From Acidicapsa dinghuensis (lineage in GTDB: Bacteria; Acidobacteriota; Terriglobia; Terriglobales; Acidobacteriaceae), in NCBI RefSeq assembly GCF_025685685.1, contig NZ_JAGSYH010000008.1:62001-126000 (forward strand): 64,000 nucleotides of DNA, written 5' to 3'. Made by a program: the position numbers and the translations under genes. The notes beneath the pieces were generated by a model that saw nothing but the letters and a program-made list of their open reading frames with translations, was not told the origin of the DNA and did not search any database. This document shows, piece by piece, positions 27,383 to 34,592 of the stretch (the stretch's first letter is position 1; every line of letters starts with the position of its first letter).

Positions 27383-27700
27383 ATGCACTTTCTGCTTTAC
27401 GCCATCATCACCGTGCACATGATCGTGTGCTTCTTTCTAATCGGAGTTATTCTCCTGCAACAGGGCAAGAGCGCCGATCTGGGCGGCTTCTTCGGTGGTC
27501 AGGGTTCGCAGACCGCTTTCGGTCCCCGCGCAGCAGCGAGCCTCATGACGAAGCTGACCGGCTGGGCGGCAGCCATATTCATGGTCACCTCGATGTCACT
27601 CACTGTGCTATATCTGCGCTCGTCTGGTGAGGGATCTTCGGTGCTCTCCGGCCTCAAGGCTGGAACTCCTGTTTCCGCTCCTGCAAAGCCAGGCAAGTAA
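27383..27700 (+). CDS. secG: SecG preprotein translocase subunit
   Basis: 105 residues with two transmembrane helices: about 3-24 (LLYAIITVHMIVCFFLIGVILLQQ), and about 55-75 (GWAAAIFMVTSMSLTVLYL). The conserved SecG loop LLQQGKSADLGGFFGGQGSQTAFGPR lies between them. A short Ala/Pro/Lys tail follows. It is an accessory component of the SecYEG channel. It sits directly after tRNA-Leu(GAG) and ends in a strong terminator. Confidence 0.95.
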   Translation: MHFLLYAIITVHMIVCFFLIGVILLQQGKSADLGGFFGGQGSQTAFGPRAAASLMTKLTGWAAAIFMVTSMSLTVLYLRSSGEGSSVLSGLKAGTPVSAPAKPGK

Positions 27701-27734
27701 TTCCGAGCATCGGGTGCCGATGCCATCGAGTTTA

Positions 27735-27764
27735 GAAAGGGCAGGCTACATAGCCTGCCCTTTC
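27735..27764 (+). terminator. rho-independent terminator of secG
   Basis: Perfect 14-base stem GAAAGGGCAGGCTA / TAGCCTGCCCTTTC with a two-base loop, followed by TTGTTG; the stem itself ends in TTTC. Confidence 0.85.
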
Positions 27765-27812
27765 TTGTTGCTATGGAACAGAGTTTGTCTGACGCTCCCG
27801 TAGAATCGAGAG

Positions 27813-28454
27813 ATGAAAACCGACAGAGTGGTTCTTGAGACCTTCCCAGTTGGACCGCTACAGTGTAACTGCACCATTCTTGGCGACCCGGTGAGCAAAG
27901 AAGCGATCGTCATTGATCCGGGAGACGACATTGCACGCATTTATCGCCGGCTGAATGAGCTCGGATTGAAACTCAAGCAAATCCTCATAACGCACGCTCA
28001 CATCGACCATGTGGGTGGCGCGCTGAAATTGAAACAGCTGACCGGTGCTCCGATCCTGCTGAATGAAAACGATCTGCCACAACTGGAGATGATGGATCAA
28101 CAAGCAGACTGGCTTGGAGTGGAAACGCCCGAGGTCACCACTCCAGACGAAATTCTCAAAGATGGCATGAAGGTTGGGCTGGACGACTACAAAGCCCAAG
28201 TTCTGCATACGCCTGGTCACACGCAAGGCAGCGTTTGCCTCTATTTCAAACCTCTGGAATTGCTGGTTGCCGGAGACACTCTATTCGCCGGAAGCATTGG
28301 CCGAACGGATCTTCCCGGTGGCAACGGCGAGCAGATTCTGAGATCCATCCATCACAAGTTGCTGGTGTTACCCGAAGATACCTGCGTGCTGCCAGGGCAC
28401 GGACCGCTTACGACGATTGGTGAAGAGAAGCTCCGAAACCCGTTTCTTATCTGA
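27813..28454 (+). CDS. metallo-beta-lactamase-fold hydrolase (glyoxalase II-like)
   Basis: 213 residues of the YcbL/glyoxalase II-like type. The metal-binding motif is ITHAHIDHVGGA (HxHxDH); further ligands are in HTPGHTQGSVCLY and VAGDTLFAGSIGRTDLPGG and the final LPGHGPLTTIGEEK. It probably hydrolyses a thioester such as S-lactoylglutathione or another small thiol ester. It is shorter than classical GloB and lacks its C-terminal domain. A TAGAAT hexamer ends seven bases before the ATG with no clear Shine-Dalgarno sequence, so a leaderless transcript is possible. Confidence 0.9.
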   Translation: MKTDRVVLETFPVGPLQCNCTILGDPVSKEAIVIDPGDDIARIYRRLNELGLKLKQILITHAHIDHVGGALKLKQLTGAPILLNENDLPQLEMMDQQADWLGVETPEVTTPDEILKDGMKVGLDDYKAQVLHTPGHTQGSVCLYFKPLELLVAGDTLFAGSIGRTDLPGGNGEQILRSIHHKLLVLPEDTCVLPGHGPLTTIGEEKLRNPFLI

Positions 28455-28849
28455 ACAGCGATCCTGTTTCGTCCTCCGAATGAGGCTAAGAATGCATTGA
28501 AGGGGAGGGGGTGTATATTTTCCCTCCAAAATTCCCCTCTAAACCTCTGTATATCAATCGGATATGAACACCATAGATAGTGCAACATGGCGCGATTAGC
28601 GCAGCTTTTGCTGCATATTTGTGCACTTAATTTTGATTCAATTGAGCCCACGGAGTGAGCGGACCGGAGATCGACTCACGCTTCAACCAGCCCCTCTTTA
28701 TTTTGCAGCTTTATGGGTTAATTGAATGCAACTGGCGTGCAAAGAACTGTCGCGGTTTTCTGCCAAGAGAGTGAAGCCCACCGAGCGTCTGCTCGATGGG
28801 CTTTCCAACTTGCCAGGCTTCGCAAAACCCGCCAGATATACATCTAAGG
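28455..28849. other. intergenic region between convergent genes
   Basis: 395 bases, AT-rich in the middle. A hairpin with arms AAGCCCA..CGAGC and GCTCGATGGGCTT spans 28774-28804 and may separate the two converging transcripts, but it lacks a T-run. A 23-codon frame starts at 28587 without a ribosome-binding site or a downstream partner. I see no other feature. Confidence 0.5.
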
Positions 28850-31168
28850 CTAATTGCCGCCAGTTGCAGCCTCCGCTTTCAGCGCGTCGGTTGCGGAATC
28901 AATGATCTTGCTTTCGTTGTCGAGCACCTTTCCGACCGAGAGGGTGGAAGCATCGGCGATCGACCATTTGCGCTGCTCGATGGCTTCGCGAATAGCAGGC
29001 AATGTTTTCACTCCATACCCTGTATAAGCGCCCGGCGCATAGAGCTGGTGTTTAAAGTAGCTGCGTCCCGGCAGACCCTTGGGATCGAAGTAACCGCGCT
29101 CGGTCTGCATCAGGATCTGGTTGACCTTGTCGATGGACGGTAAATCAAGGGATTCGCCTCCATGCGCTTCGGCAGCCTTGAACGCAGCTTCGTACGCCTT
29201 GGCACTCGCGGTCAGGGCTGCTGAACCGTTCTCCAGCGGAGCAAAGTTCAGGAAAGGTGGCAAGTCCTCATGCTTCGGAGCGGCAATTGGATTCTTCGGG
29301 TCGCTGATGGCTGTGAAGACGCCTTCATCGATTTCCTTGTCCTTCTCTGAGATCTCATCCTGCTCACTCTTCAGAAGTGACTTCACCTGATCGACGTAAG
29401 TGCCGACGGTATCTGCGGTGTTGGCGAAGTTGTATGGCAGCAGCTCGGCATCGGCCATGCGCATCATGGCTGTGCCGGCGAACTGCGCCAGTGCCCGGCC
29501 ATAAACGAAATTGGTGTCTCCGAAATGGGTGTACCAGTAGAAGTCGTCATAGATGGAGTGGTACTGGCTGCCACGGTCTTCGCCACCAAAGCCTAGATCG
29601 AGCGACGGGATACCGACAAAGTCCTGGAATGAAACGTAGTCCGATCCGTCGCCGAGAGCGCCAAGGCGCAGGTCGGGCCGGTTTCGGGCCTCTGCTCGTT
29701 CAGCACCGTGGGCCCGGGAGATTTCAAGGAGCCGACGGCGTTCGAGAATCGAAATTCCCTTCTCCGGATCTTTGACATTGGAGGCGACGCCATTGATGAA
29801 ATGCTCAAGGCCGTGCGAGCCCTCAAGGAAGGCGTAACCGCGGCCATTGGAGTCGCTGTTGAGATACATCACGCCTTTTTGCCTTAGCTCATCGGCGTGG
29901 GTTTCCACCCACTCTGTCGATCCGAGCAGGCCGGGCTCTTCGCCGTCCCAGACGCAATACACAATCGTCCGACGCGGCTTCCAGCCTTGCTTAAGAAGCT
30001 CACCGAGTGAACGAGCCTCTTCGAGTTCCGCTGCGGCGCCCGATACCGGATCGGAAGCTCCGTTGACCCAGGCGTCGTGATGATTGCCGCGAATCACCCA
30101 CTCATCTGGCTCGGTGCTACCAGGGATTTTCGCGATGACGTCATAGAGCGTCTTGATGTCCCAGTTGGAATACATCTTCATGTGGACCTTAGCTGTGCCG
30201 GGACCAATGTGGTAGGTGATCGGCAGTCCGCCACGCCAGTTCGCGGGAGCAACGCGGCCGGTGATGGCCTGCAGCAGCGGCGTTGCATCGGCGTACGAGA
30301 TCGGGATGACTGGAATTTTGGTGATGATGGGAGTGTCTTTGATATCGAGACGTTTAGCGTCCTTCGTCGCACCCACACCCGGAGTCAAAGGATCGCCAGG
30401 AAAGTCCGTGTCGTTCACTCCGCCACGCTGTACACCGTCTTTGGGCCGGCCTGCGCCCTTTGGGTAGGAATCGGCTACACCATAACCGTCGTTTGCGGGA
30501 TCGGAATAGATGATGCAGCCGACTGCTCCATGCTCTGCGGCAACCTTGGGCTTGATTCCGCGCCATGCTGCGCCATAACGGGCGATGACCACCGCTCCCT
30601 TAACGGAAATGCCGAGGCGATCGAGTTCTTCGTAGTCCTCGCGCGTGCCGTAATTCACGTAGACCAGAGGACCGGTTACATCGCCGTCGGCTGAATATGC
30701 GTTGTAGGTGGGGAGCTGCTCGGAGGTCTGGTTGGAGGTTGGATCCTCAGGGATGGGTGGCTCTTTGAGCGAAGCAGTAAACTTGGTTGGCTCAATCAGC
30801 TCAACAAGGCGCTCCTTAGGTGTTGGAAAGAGCACATAGAAGTTCTCAATCTGCGCGTCAAATCCCCACTCTTTGAATTTTGAAAGCATCCACTCAGCGT
30901 TGTCTTTGTCATAGGGAGAACCGACGTGGTGCGGGCGAGCCGAGAGGCGGCGCATGTTTTCGCGAACGTTATCCGGTTGCGGAAGTGCTTGAAATTTCTC
31001 TTCCCACGAACGCTCTGCGTCGGACGTGGTCCGCGAATATCCATCCAGCGGAGACATTGCGCGAGATGCTTCGCCGGGTTGCTGAGCTATGGCCATCATG
31101 GGTGACAGGATCAGGCCGGGAATCAGGGAAGGCGTCAAGGCGAAGGCTAGCAGCCTGGAACGGATCAT
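28850..31168 (-). CDS. M28-family metallopeptidase, PSMA/transferrin-receptor-like, exported
   Basis: 772 residues. The signal peptide has core LLAFALTPSLIPGLILSPMMAIAQ. The layout matches glutamate carboxypeptidase II. A PA (protease-associated) domain appears as GAVVIARYGAAWRGIKP and HGAVGCIIYSDPANDG. The di-zinc M28 peptidase domain has VIRGNHHDAWVNGASDPVSG, the catalytic Glu in VWDGEEPGLLGSTEW, and GDGSDYVSFQDFVGIPSLDLGFGG. A C-terminal helical dimerisation domain completes it. It probably trims peptides in the periplasm or outside the cell. ATG 31168 has GGAGAAACG upstream; the much longer open frame to 31366 is non-coding leader. Confidence 0.93.
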   Translation of the reverse strand: MIRSRLLAFALTPSLIPGLILSPMMAIAQQPGEASRAMSPLDGYSRTTSDAERSWEEKFQALPQPDNVRENMRRLSARPHHVGSPYDKDNAEWMLSKFKEWGFDAQIENFYVLFPTPKERLVELIEPTKFTASLKEPPIPEDPTSNQTSEQLPTYNAYSADGDVTGPLVYVNYGTREDYEELDRLGISVKGAVVIARYGAAWRGIKPKVAAEHGAVGCIIYSDPANDGYGVADSYPKGAGRPKDGVQRGGVNDTDFPGDPLTPGVGATKDAKRLDIKDTPIITKIPVIPISYADATPLLQAITGRVAPANWRGGLPITYHIGPGTAKVHMKMYSNWDIKTLYDVIAKIPGSTEPDEWVIRGNHHDAWVNGASDPVSGAAAELEEARSLGELLKQGWKPRRTIVYCVWDGEEPGLLGSTEWVETHADELRQKGVMYLNSDSNGRGYAFLEGSHGLEHFINGVASNVKDPEKGISILERRRLLEISRAHGAERAEARNRPDLRLGALGDGSDYVSFQDFVGIPSLDLGFGGEDRGSQYHSIYDDFYWYTHFGDTNFVYGRALAQFAGTAMMRMADAELLPYNFANTADTVGTYVDQVKSLLKSEQDEISEKDKEIDEGVFTAISDPKNPIAAPKHEDLPPFLNFAPLENGSAALTASAKAYEAAFKAAEAHGGESLDLPSIDKVNQILMQTERGYFDPKGLPGRSYFKHQLYAPGAYTGYGVKTLPAIREAIEQRKWSIADASTLSVGKVLDNESKIIDSATDALKAEAATGGN

Positions 31169-31594
31169 CGTTTCTCCAAAGACAACTAGATTGAAGTGAA
31201 GAACGCTCCGGATAGTGCGAACGCATCGTACAGGGCAACAGGTTCTTCCGGATGGGAACCAGTATAGACGCCTCAAAACGGACGGCATTTGCCTGAAACA
31301 AGTGCCAGATCTCGCTCTCCGATTCCGCAAAGCTTTGCAAATCAATCGCTCTCTTCCATCTGCCAAAAAACTATTTTCCTTCGTTCGGTTGAAACGGACA
31401 GCGAATGCTCTGCACTACTGCAGCGTAAGTCCCAATTCTCCAGTCGCAATCGATGATGATTGCGCAGGATATTTACGATCTCCGGGTCCCGTCCAGATTT
31501 CCGGCTTTCTTAAAGGGTTGGGCTCAACACAGACCAGCGGGGCTTTCTCCGTCTAGCGGCTCCCCTAACTAAATTGCAATGAACGTTGGGTCTC
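31169..31594. other. divergent intergenic region upstream of the sigma/CHAT locus
   Basis: 426 bases between the M28 peptidase (minus) and the first gene of the ECF sigma/CHAT locus (plus). It should contain promoters for both directions. I could not identify convincing hexamers, repeats or a coding frame. Confidence 0.4.
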
Positions 31595-31903
31595 ATGCAA
31601 AAGATCTTGCAATCTACAGGAAACTCCCGCTCGCAAATTGATTGTGTTGACGCCGCGGAACTAACTCCAGGAAATCAGGCATACAGAAGGGCAGTTCTTT
31701 ACTGCGGCTTTGCATGTCTGTGGTTGATCGTGCTGGCAGCGATCTTCACGTTGAATCAGTGGATCGGCCTCGCGATTCAGGCACTTGCCCTTTCAAGCTC
31801 GCTGCTGATTCAGCGCGAGAACACCAGCGGGTTGTCGAGCCCTCAAGTTGAATATGCGGAAGGATATGGGCCATGTCCGGCGGAGAAAATCGTGAAGCGA
31901 TAA
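31595..31903 (+). CDS. small membrane protein of unknown function
   Basis: 102 residues. The N-terminal 30 residues are polar. Two hydrophobic segments follow at about 34-53 (VLYCGFACLWLIVLAAIFTL) and 57-74 (GLAIQALALSSSLLIQ), then a polar tail with EYAEGYGPCP. No family is recognised. The ribosome-binding site is weak, and a TTG at 31586 is an alternative start. It precedes the 51-residue gene by 29 bases and may be the first gene of the ECF sigma/CHAT locus. Confidence 0.45.
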   Translation: MQKILQSTGNSRSQIDCVDAAELTPGNQAYRRAVLYCGFACLWLIVLAAIFTLNQWIGLAIQALALSSSLLIQRENTSGLSSPQVEYAEGYGPCPAEKIVKR

Positions 31904-31932
31904 GGACCGGTAAAGCACAGGAGGATAAGACG

Positions 31933-32088
31933 ATGAACCTGATGTATTTCGGTTTTGCGTCAGTTAACGTCCGAGGCCCGGCCACCGGCCAGCTCTACCA
32001 CTTTTCCAAGACGAACCCCGTACAGGCGGTCGATGTACGCGATGCAGCACCCATCTTAAAAACCAGACTATTTCGGCGGATTCGATGA
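31933..32088 (+). CDS. 51-residue protein with a phage-type motif
   Basis: The start is well supported: AGGAGG lies eight bases before ATG 31933. The protein reads NVRGPATGQLYHFS, then VQAVDVRDAAPILKTRLFRR. From memory, short phage structural proteins carry a similar pattern: a Gly-Pro-x-Thr-Gly turn followed by a Tyr/Phe strand, then VDxRDAxxLL and a terminal aromatic/Arg patch. This was not checked by a search. Its stop overlaps an in-frame ATG of the sigma factor frame at 32085. It may be a small partner or sensor protein of the locus, or a domesticated phage gene. Confidence 0.6.
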   Translation: MNLMYFGFASVNVRGPATGQLYHFSKTNPVQAVDVRDAAPILKTRLFRRIR

Positions 32089-32210
32089 TGCAGACAGGAA
32101 TGCAGCCAAGAATGCAGCAGAAGCCCCGGCTTGGAGCGCACGGCCGGGGACATTGCACGATTCAAGAGGAACAGCGTAATCACGCGTACGGTACGGAGCG
32201 GGACAGCGCG

Positions 32211-32840
32211 ATGCTATACTTGCGGCCTAACCGATATGCGGAGCCTGTCTTGGAATTTTGCACGTTCGATGCTGCATATATAGACAATCTTTGCGCGGGA
32301 GATCGCCGGACGCAGGATCACTTTGTCAGCTACTTCACAGCGCTGCTGGAGCTGAAGCTGCGCTCACGGCTTCACTCTCCGCAGGCAGTGGAAGACGTGC
32401 GGCAAGAGACGTTTGTCCGTGTGCTGCGGGTTCTGCGTAAAGACGGTGGACTGCGCCAGCCGGAGAGGCTTGGCGCGTTCGTCAATACCGTATGCAATAA
32501 CGTGCTTTTTGAACACTATAGATCCTCGTCGAAAAGCCAGTCTCTCGACGAAGAAGGTCAACCGGAACTGCCCGCCGTGGGAGCGAGCGCACTCGATATA
32601 GCTTCTTCGAAGCAACTAAGCGGCAAGGTGCGGGAGATTCTGCTGGGGCTTCCACAAAAGGATCGCCGGTTGCTGAAGGCTATCTTTCTGGACGAGCGCG
32701 ACCGAGATGATGTGTGCCGAGAATTTGGGGTAGATCGCGAGTATTTGCGGGTGCTTCTGCACCGGGCCAAGCAGGAATTCAAGGGTGAATATTTGAAGCG
32801 AATGGGAAATCCACTCGCACTGGGAATGAATGCATCATGA
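32211..32840 (+). CDS. ECF-type (extracytoplasmic function) sigma factor
   Basis: 209 residues from ATG 32211. Region 2 is DHFVSYFTALLELKLR, then AVEDVRQETFVRVLRVL and LGAFVNTVCNNVLFEHYR. A Ser/Glu-rich linker follows. Region 4 is LPQKDRRLLKAIFLDERDRDDVCREFGVDREYLRVLLHRAKQEF. The frame is open back to ATG 32085, which overlaps the stop of the 51-residue gene; the extra 42 residues are Gln/Arg-rich and not sigma-like, and they span a CCCCGGC / GCCGGGG hairpin (32124-32149), so I prefer 32211. The next gene is its probable anti-sigma factor. Confidence 0.85.
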   Translation: MLYLRPNRYAEPVLEFCTFDAAYIDNLCAGDRRTQDHFVSYFTALLELKLRSRLHSPQAVEDVRQETFVRVLRVLRKDGGLRQPERLGAFVNTVCNNVLFEHYRSSSKSQSLDEEGQPELPAVGASALDIASSKQLSGKVREILLGLPQKDRRLLKAIFLDERDRDDVCREFGVDREYLRVLLHRAKQEFKGEYLKRMGNPLALGMNAS

Positions 32841-32921
32841 GCAGGAAACGATTTCATCACGCGGCACACTATCCAATGGAACGGGATGGAGCTGGGACAA
32901 GGTTGAGAGGTTAAAAAGCCT

Positions 32922-33629
32922 ATGGATCACAGCGAAGCCGTAAACGCGATGATGGCAGAACGATATTTGTTGAATGAGCTGTCGGCCGATGAGCGCGACG
33001 CATTTGAAGAGCACTTTTTTGACTGCGCCGAGTGCGCAATTGACGTACGGGCAGGAGCCGCTTTTGTGCAGGAAGCAAAAGCGCAATTGCCCGGATTAAC
33101 CCTGGAGGCGGCGCCGCGAGTGCGCTCCACCGAAGCACCGGCAAAGAAAGACAGTTCGTGGTTGGACCGTTTACGCCCGCTTTTTGCATCGCCGCTGATC
33201 GCTGGGCCGGTCTTTGCCGGCCTGATCGCGATTGTCGGCTATCAGAATCTGGTGACTGTACCCGGCTTGCGAACTGCTGCGACAGAGCCGCGCCTTTTGG
33301 CCCCTGTCACGCTGCACGGAGCCACCCGCGGAGAGCCCGTCACGATCGATGCGGACCTAAATGCTGGAGTAGTACTAATGGTTGATGTCCCAGTAAGGCC
33401 GGATATCACAAGCTATTCATTGGCATTAACCGATCCTCAGGGTAAACTTGCGTGGACGCGGAGTGTGACAAGCGATACTATTGCGGCTCAAGGCGATAGC
33501 TTGTCGCTGGTGATTCCGGGGTCCGGGCTGCAATCCGGCACGTATTCCCTGCAAATTTCGGGTTCTTTGCCGGCAGGAACGCAGACACAGCTCGAGCAGA
33601 TGAGCCTCACGATCCGGTTAAAGAATTAA
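32922..33629 (+). CDS. membrane-anchored zinc-finger anti-sigma factor
   Basis: 235 residues. The N-terminal ZAS-type zinc-binding anti-sigma domain has H31-x3-C35-x2-C38 in EEHFFDCAECAID, preceded by MAERYLLNELSADERDAFE. One transmembrane helix lies at about 90-108 (SPLIAGPVFAGLIAIVGYQ). The outer part (about 115-235) is beta-rich and ends SGTYSLQISGSLPAG, resembling a small Ig-like sensor domain. It should hold the ECF sigma factor at the membrane until the outer domain is altered. It lies 81 bases after the sigma gene. Confidence 0.85.
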   Translation: MDHSEAVNAMMAERYLLNELSADERDAFEEHFFDCAECAIDVRAGAAFVQEAKAQLPGLTLEAAPRVRSTEAPAKKDSSWLDRLRPLFASPLIAGPVFAGLIAIVGYQNLVTVPGLRTAATEPRLLAPVTLHGATRGEPVTIDADLNAGVVLMVDVPVRPDITSYSLALTDPQGKLAWTRSVTSDTIAAQGDSLSLVIPGSGLQSGTYSLQISGSLPAGTQTQLEQMSLTIRLKN

Positions 33630-33665
33630 TCGCCTCCGAAAAGCAAGAAGGAGATAGAACACCGT

Positions 33666-34541
33666 ATGGCTGATTCGGTTGAACGTACCCACCTCTATCA
33701 CGCCGAGGCTTCGGCCCTGAGTGGCCATCTGCAACTGCCGTTTGATTTGGAAATTGAACAACCGGCATCCGTGGAACTACCTGAGAAGGGTGGATACCTC
33801 ACGCAGCGCGGACTGGACTACCGGCTAGGATCGGCCATCTCTTACAAGCATGCTTACACGCATGTTGCCGGCAACAAAGAAACGAAGCCGGGGCACGGAT
33901 GGAATACGCTGGCGACCTCGGTGATCGAGGGATTCAATGTACTGGAGGTGGTGACCGCTGATCGGATTGTTGCGCAGATCGGCACAGATCATCCCCCGGA
34001 GGGGCACGTGCCCACGGTGACGTTTCTCGGCTCCCGGTTCGAAAATCTCCGGATTGCCGGTCATCCAGTCGAGCTGGACCTGAATTTCAGCATTGTCGGC
34101 GACAAGCCGGAGAGCGATGCTCCGTATACCGATCCCTCCAGTTCGGGATTATTGGGGCGCGCGGCGGCACAGCATGCGCGAGTTCGTGACCAACACAAGG
34201 ATTACAAGAATCCGATCGAGGGATTGCTGGAACGCTTTCACCTATTGCCCGACAAGCCGACCCGCGGCGACGGAGATGAAGAAAGCATCGAGTGCTCCTT
34301 GGTGAACCAGGCTTCGGGGCCGTTTCCGGGGTCGTGCTTTGGGCATGTGATTCATGTGCCGCACTTCGGCACGATTTATCTGGCGGTGCTCAAGGTTCGC
34401 CATAGCAAGTTCCTTCAAAAAGGCCGCTCGCCTCAGCTCACGAATTTCGAACTCAGCATGATCGATATTGACATGGGGTGCATCGGAAGCGGGAAAACAA
34501 GCGGAGCTACGGCGAAAACGAATGGGGTATCCGGGCAGTAA
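33666..34541 (+). CDS. unknown protein of the sigma/CHAT locus
   Basis: 291 residues; I do not recognise the family. It has no signal peptide and no transmembrane segment. The sequence looks beta-rich: HLYHAEASALSGHLQLPF, LPEKGGYLTQRG, then a strikingly regular block GWNTLATSVIEGFNVLEV, RIVAQIGTDHPPEGHVP, TVTFLGSRFENLRIAGHPVEL, and late in the protein SCFGHVIHVPHFGTIYLAVLKV. Two short charged stretches (about 160-215) could be flexible or cleavable. AAGGAG lies 12 bases before the start. Its place between the anti-sigma gene and the CHAT protease gene makes it a candidate protease substrate or effector. Confidence 0.75.
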   Translation: MADSVERTHLYHAEASALSGHLQLPFDLEIEQPASVELPEKGGYLTQRGLDYRLGSAISYKHAYTHVAGNKETKPGHGWNTLATSVIEGFNVLEVVTADRIVAQIGTDHPPEGHVPTVTFLGSRFENLRIAGHPVELDLNFSIVGDKPESDAPYTDPSSSGLLGRAAAQHARVRDQHKDYKNPIEGLLERFHLLPDKPTRGDGDEESIECSLVNQASGPFPGSCFGHVIHVPHFGTIYLAVLKVRHSKFLQKGRSPQLTNFELSMIDIDMGCIGSGKTSGATAKTNGVSGQ

Positions 34542-34592
34542 TCTTGACCTTGCGCTTTTAACTGAGAGCTGAAAATATGCCCTTTAGGCGCA

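Noticed and set aside
28587-28658. 23-codon frame with several Leu codons, considered as a second leader peptide
   Set aside because: No downstream plus-strand gene exists for it to control (the next gene is convergent), and no terminator hairpin with a T-run follows.
30077-30694. Open frame antisense to the M28 peptidase
   Set aside because: No motif or start signal; it sits within the PA and peptidase domain coding sequence.
31255-31280. GGAAC motif upstream of the sigma/CHAT locus, considered as an ECF -35 element
   Set aside because: No matching -10 sequence at 15-17 bases spacing.
32085-32210. Extended N-terminus of the ECF sigma factor
   Set aside because: The added 42 residues are Gln/Arg/Gly-rich, not sigma-like, and cross a G+C-rich hairpin; kept only as an alternative start.
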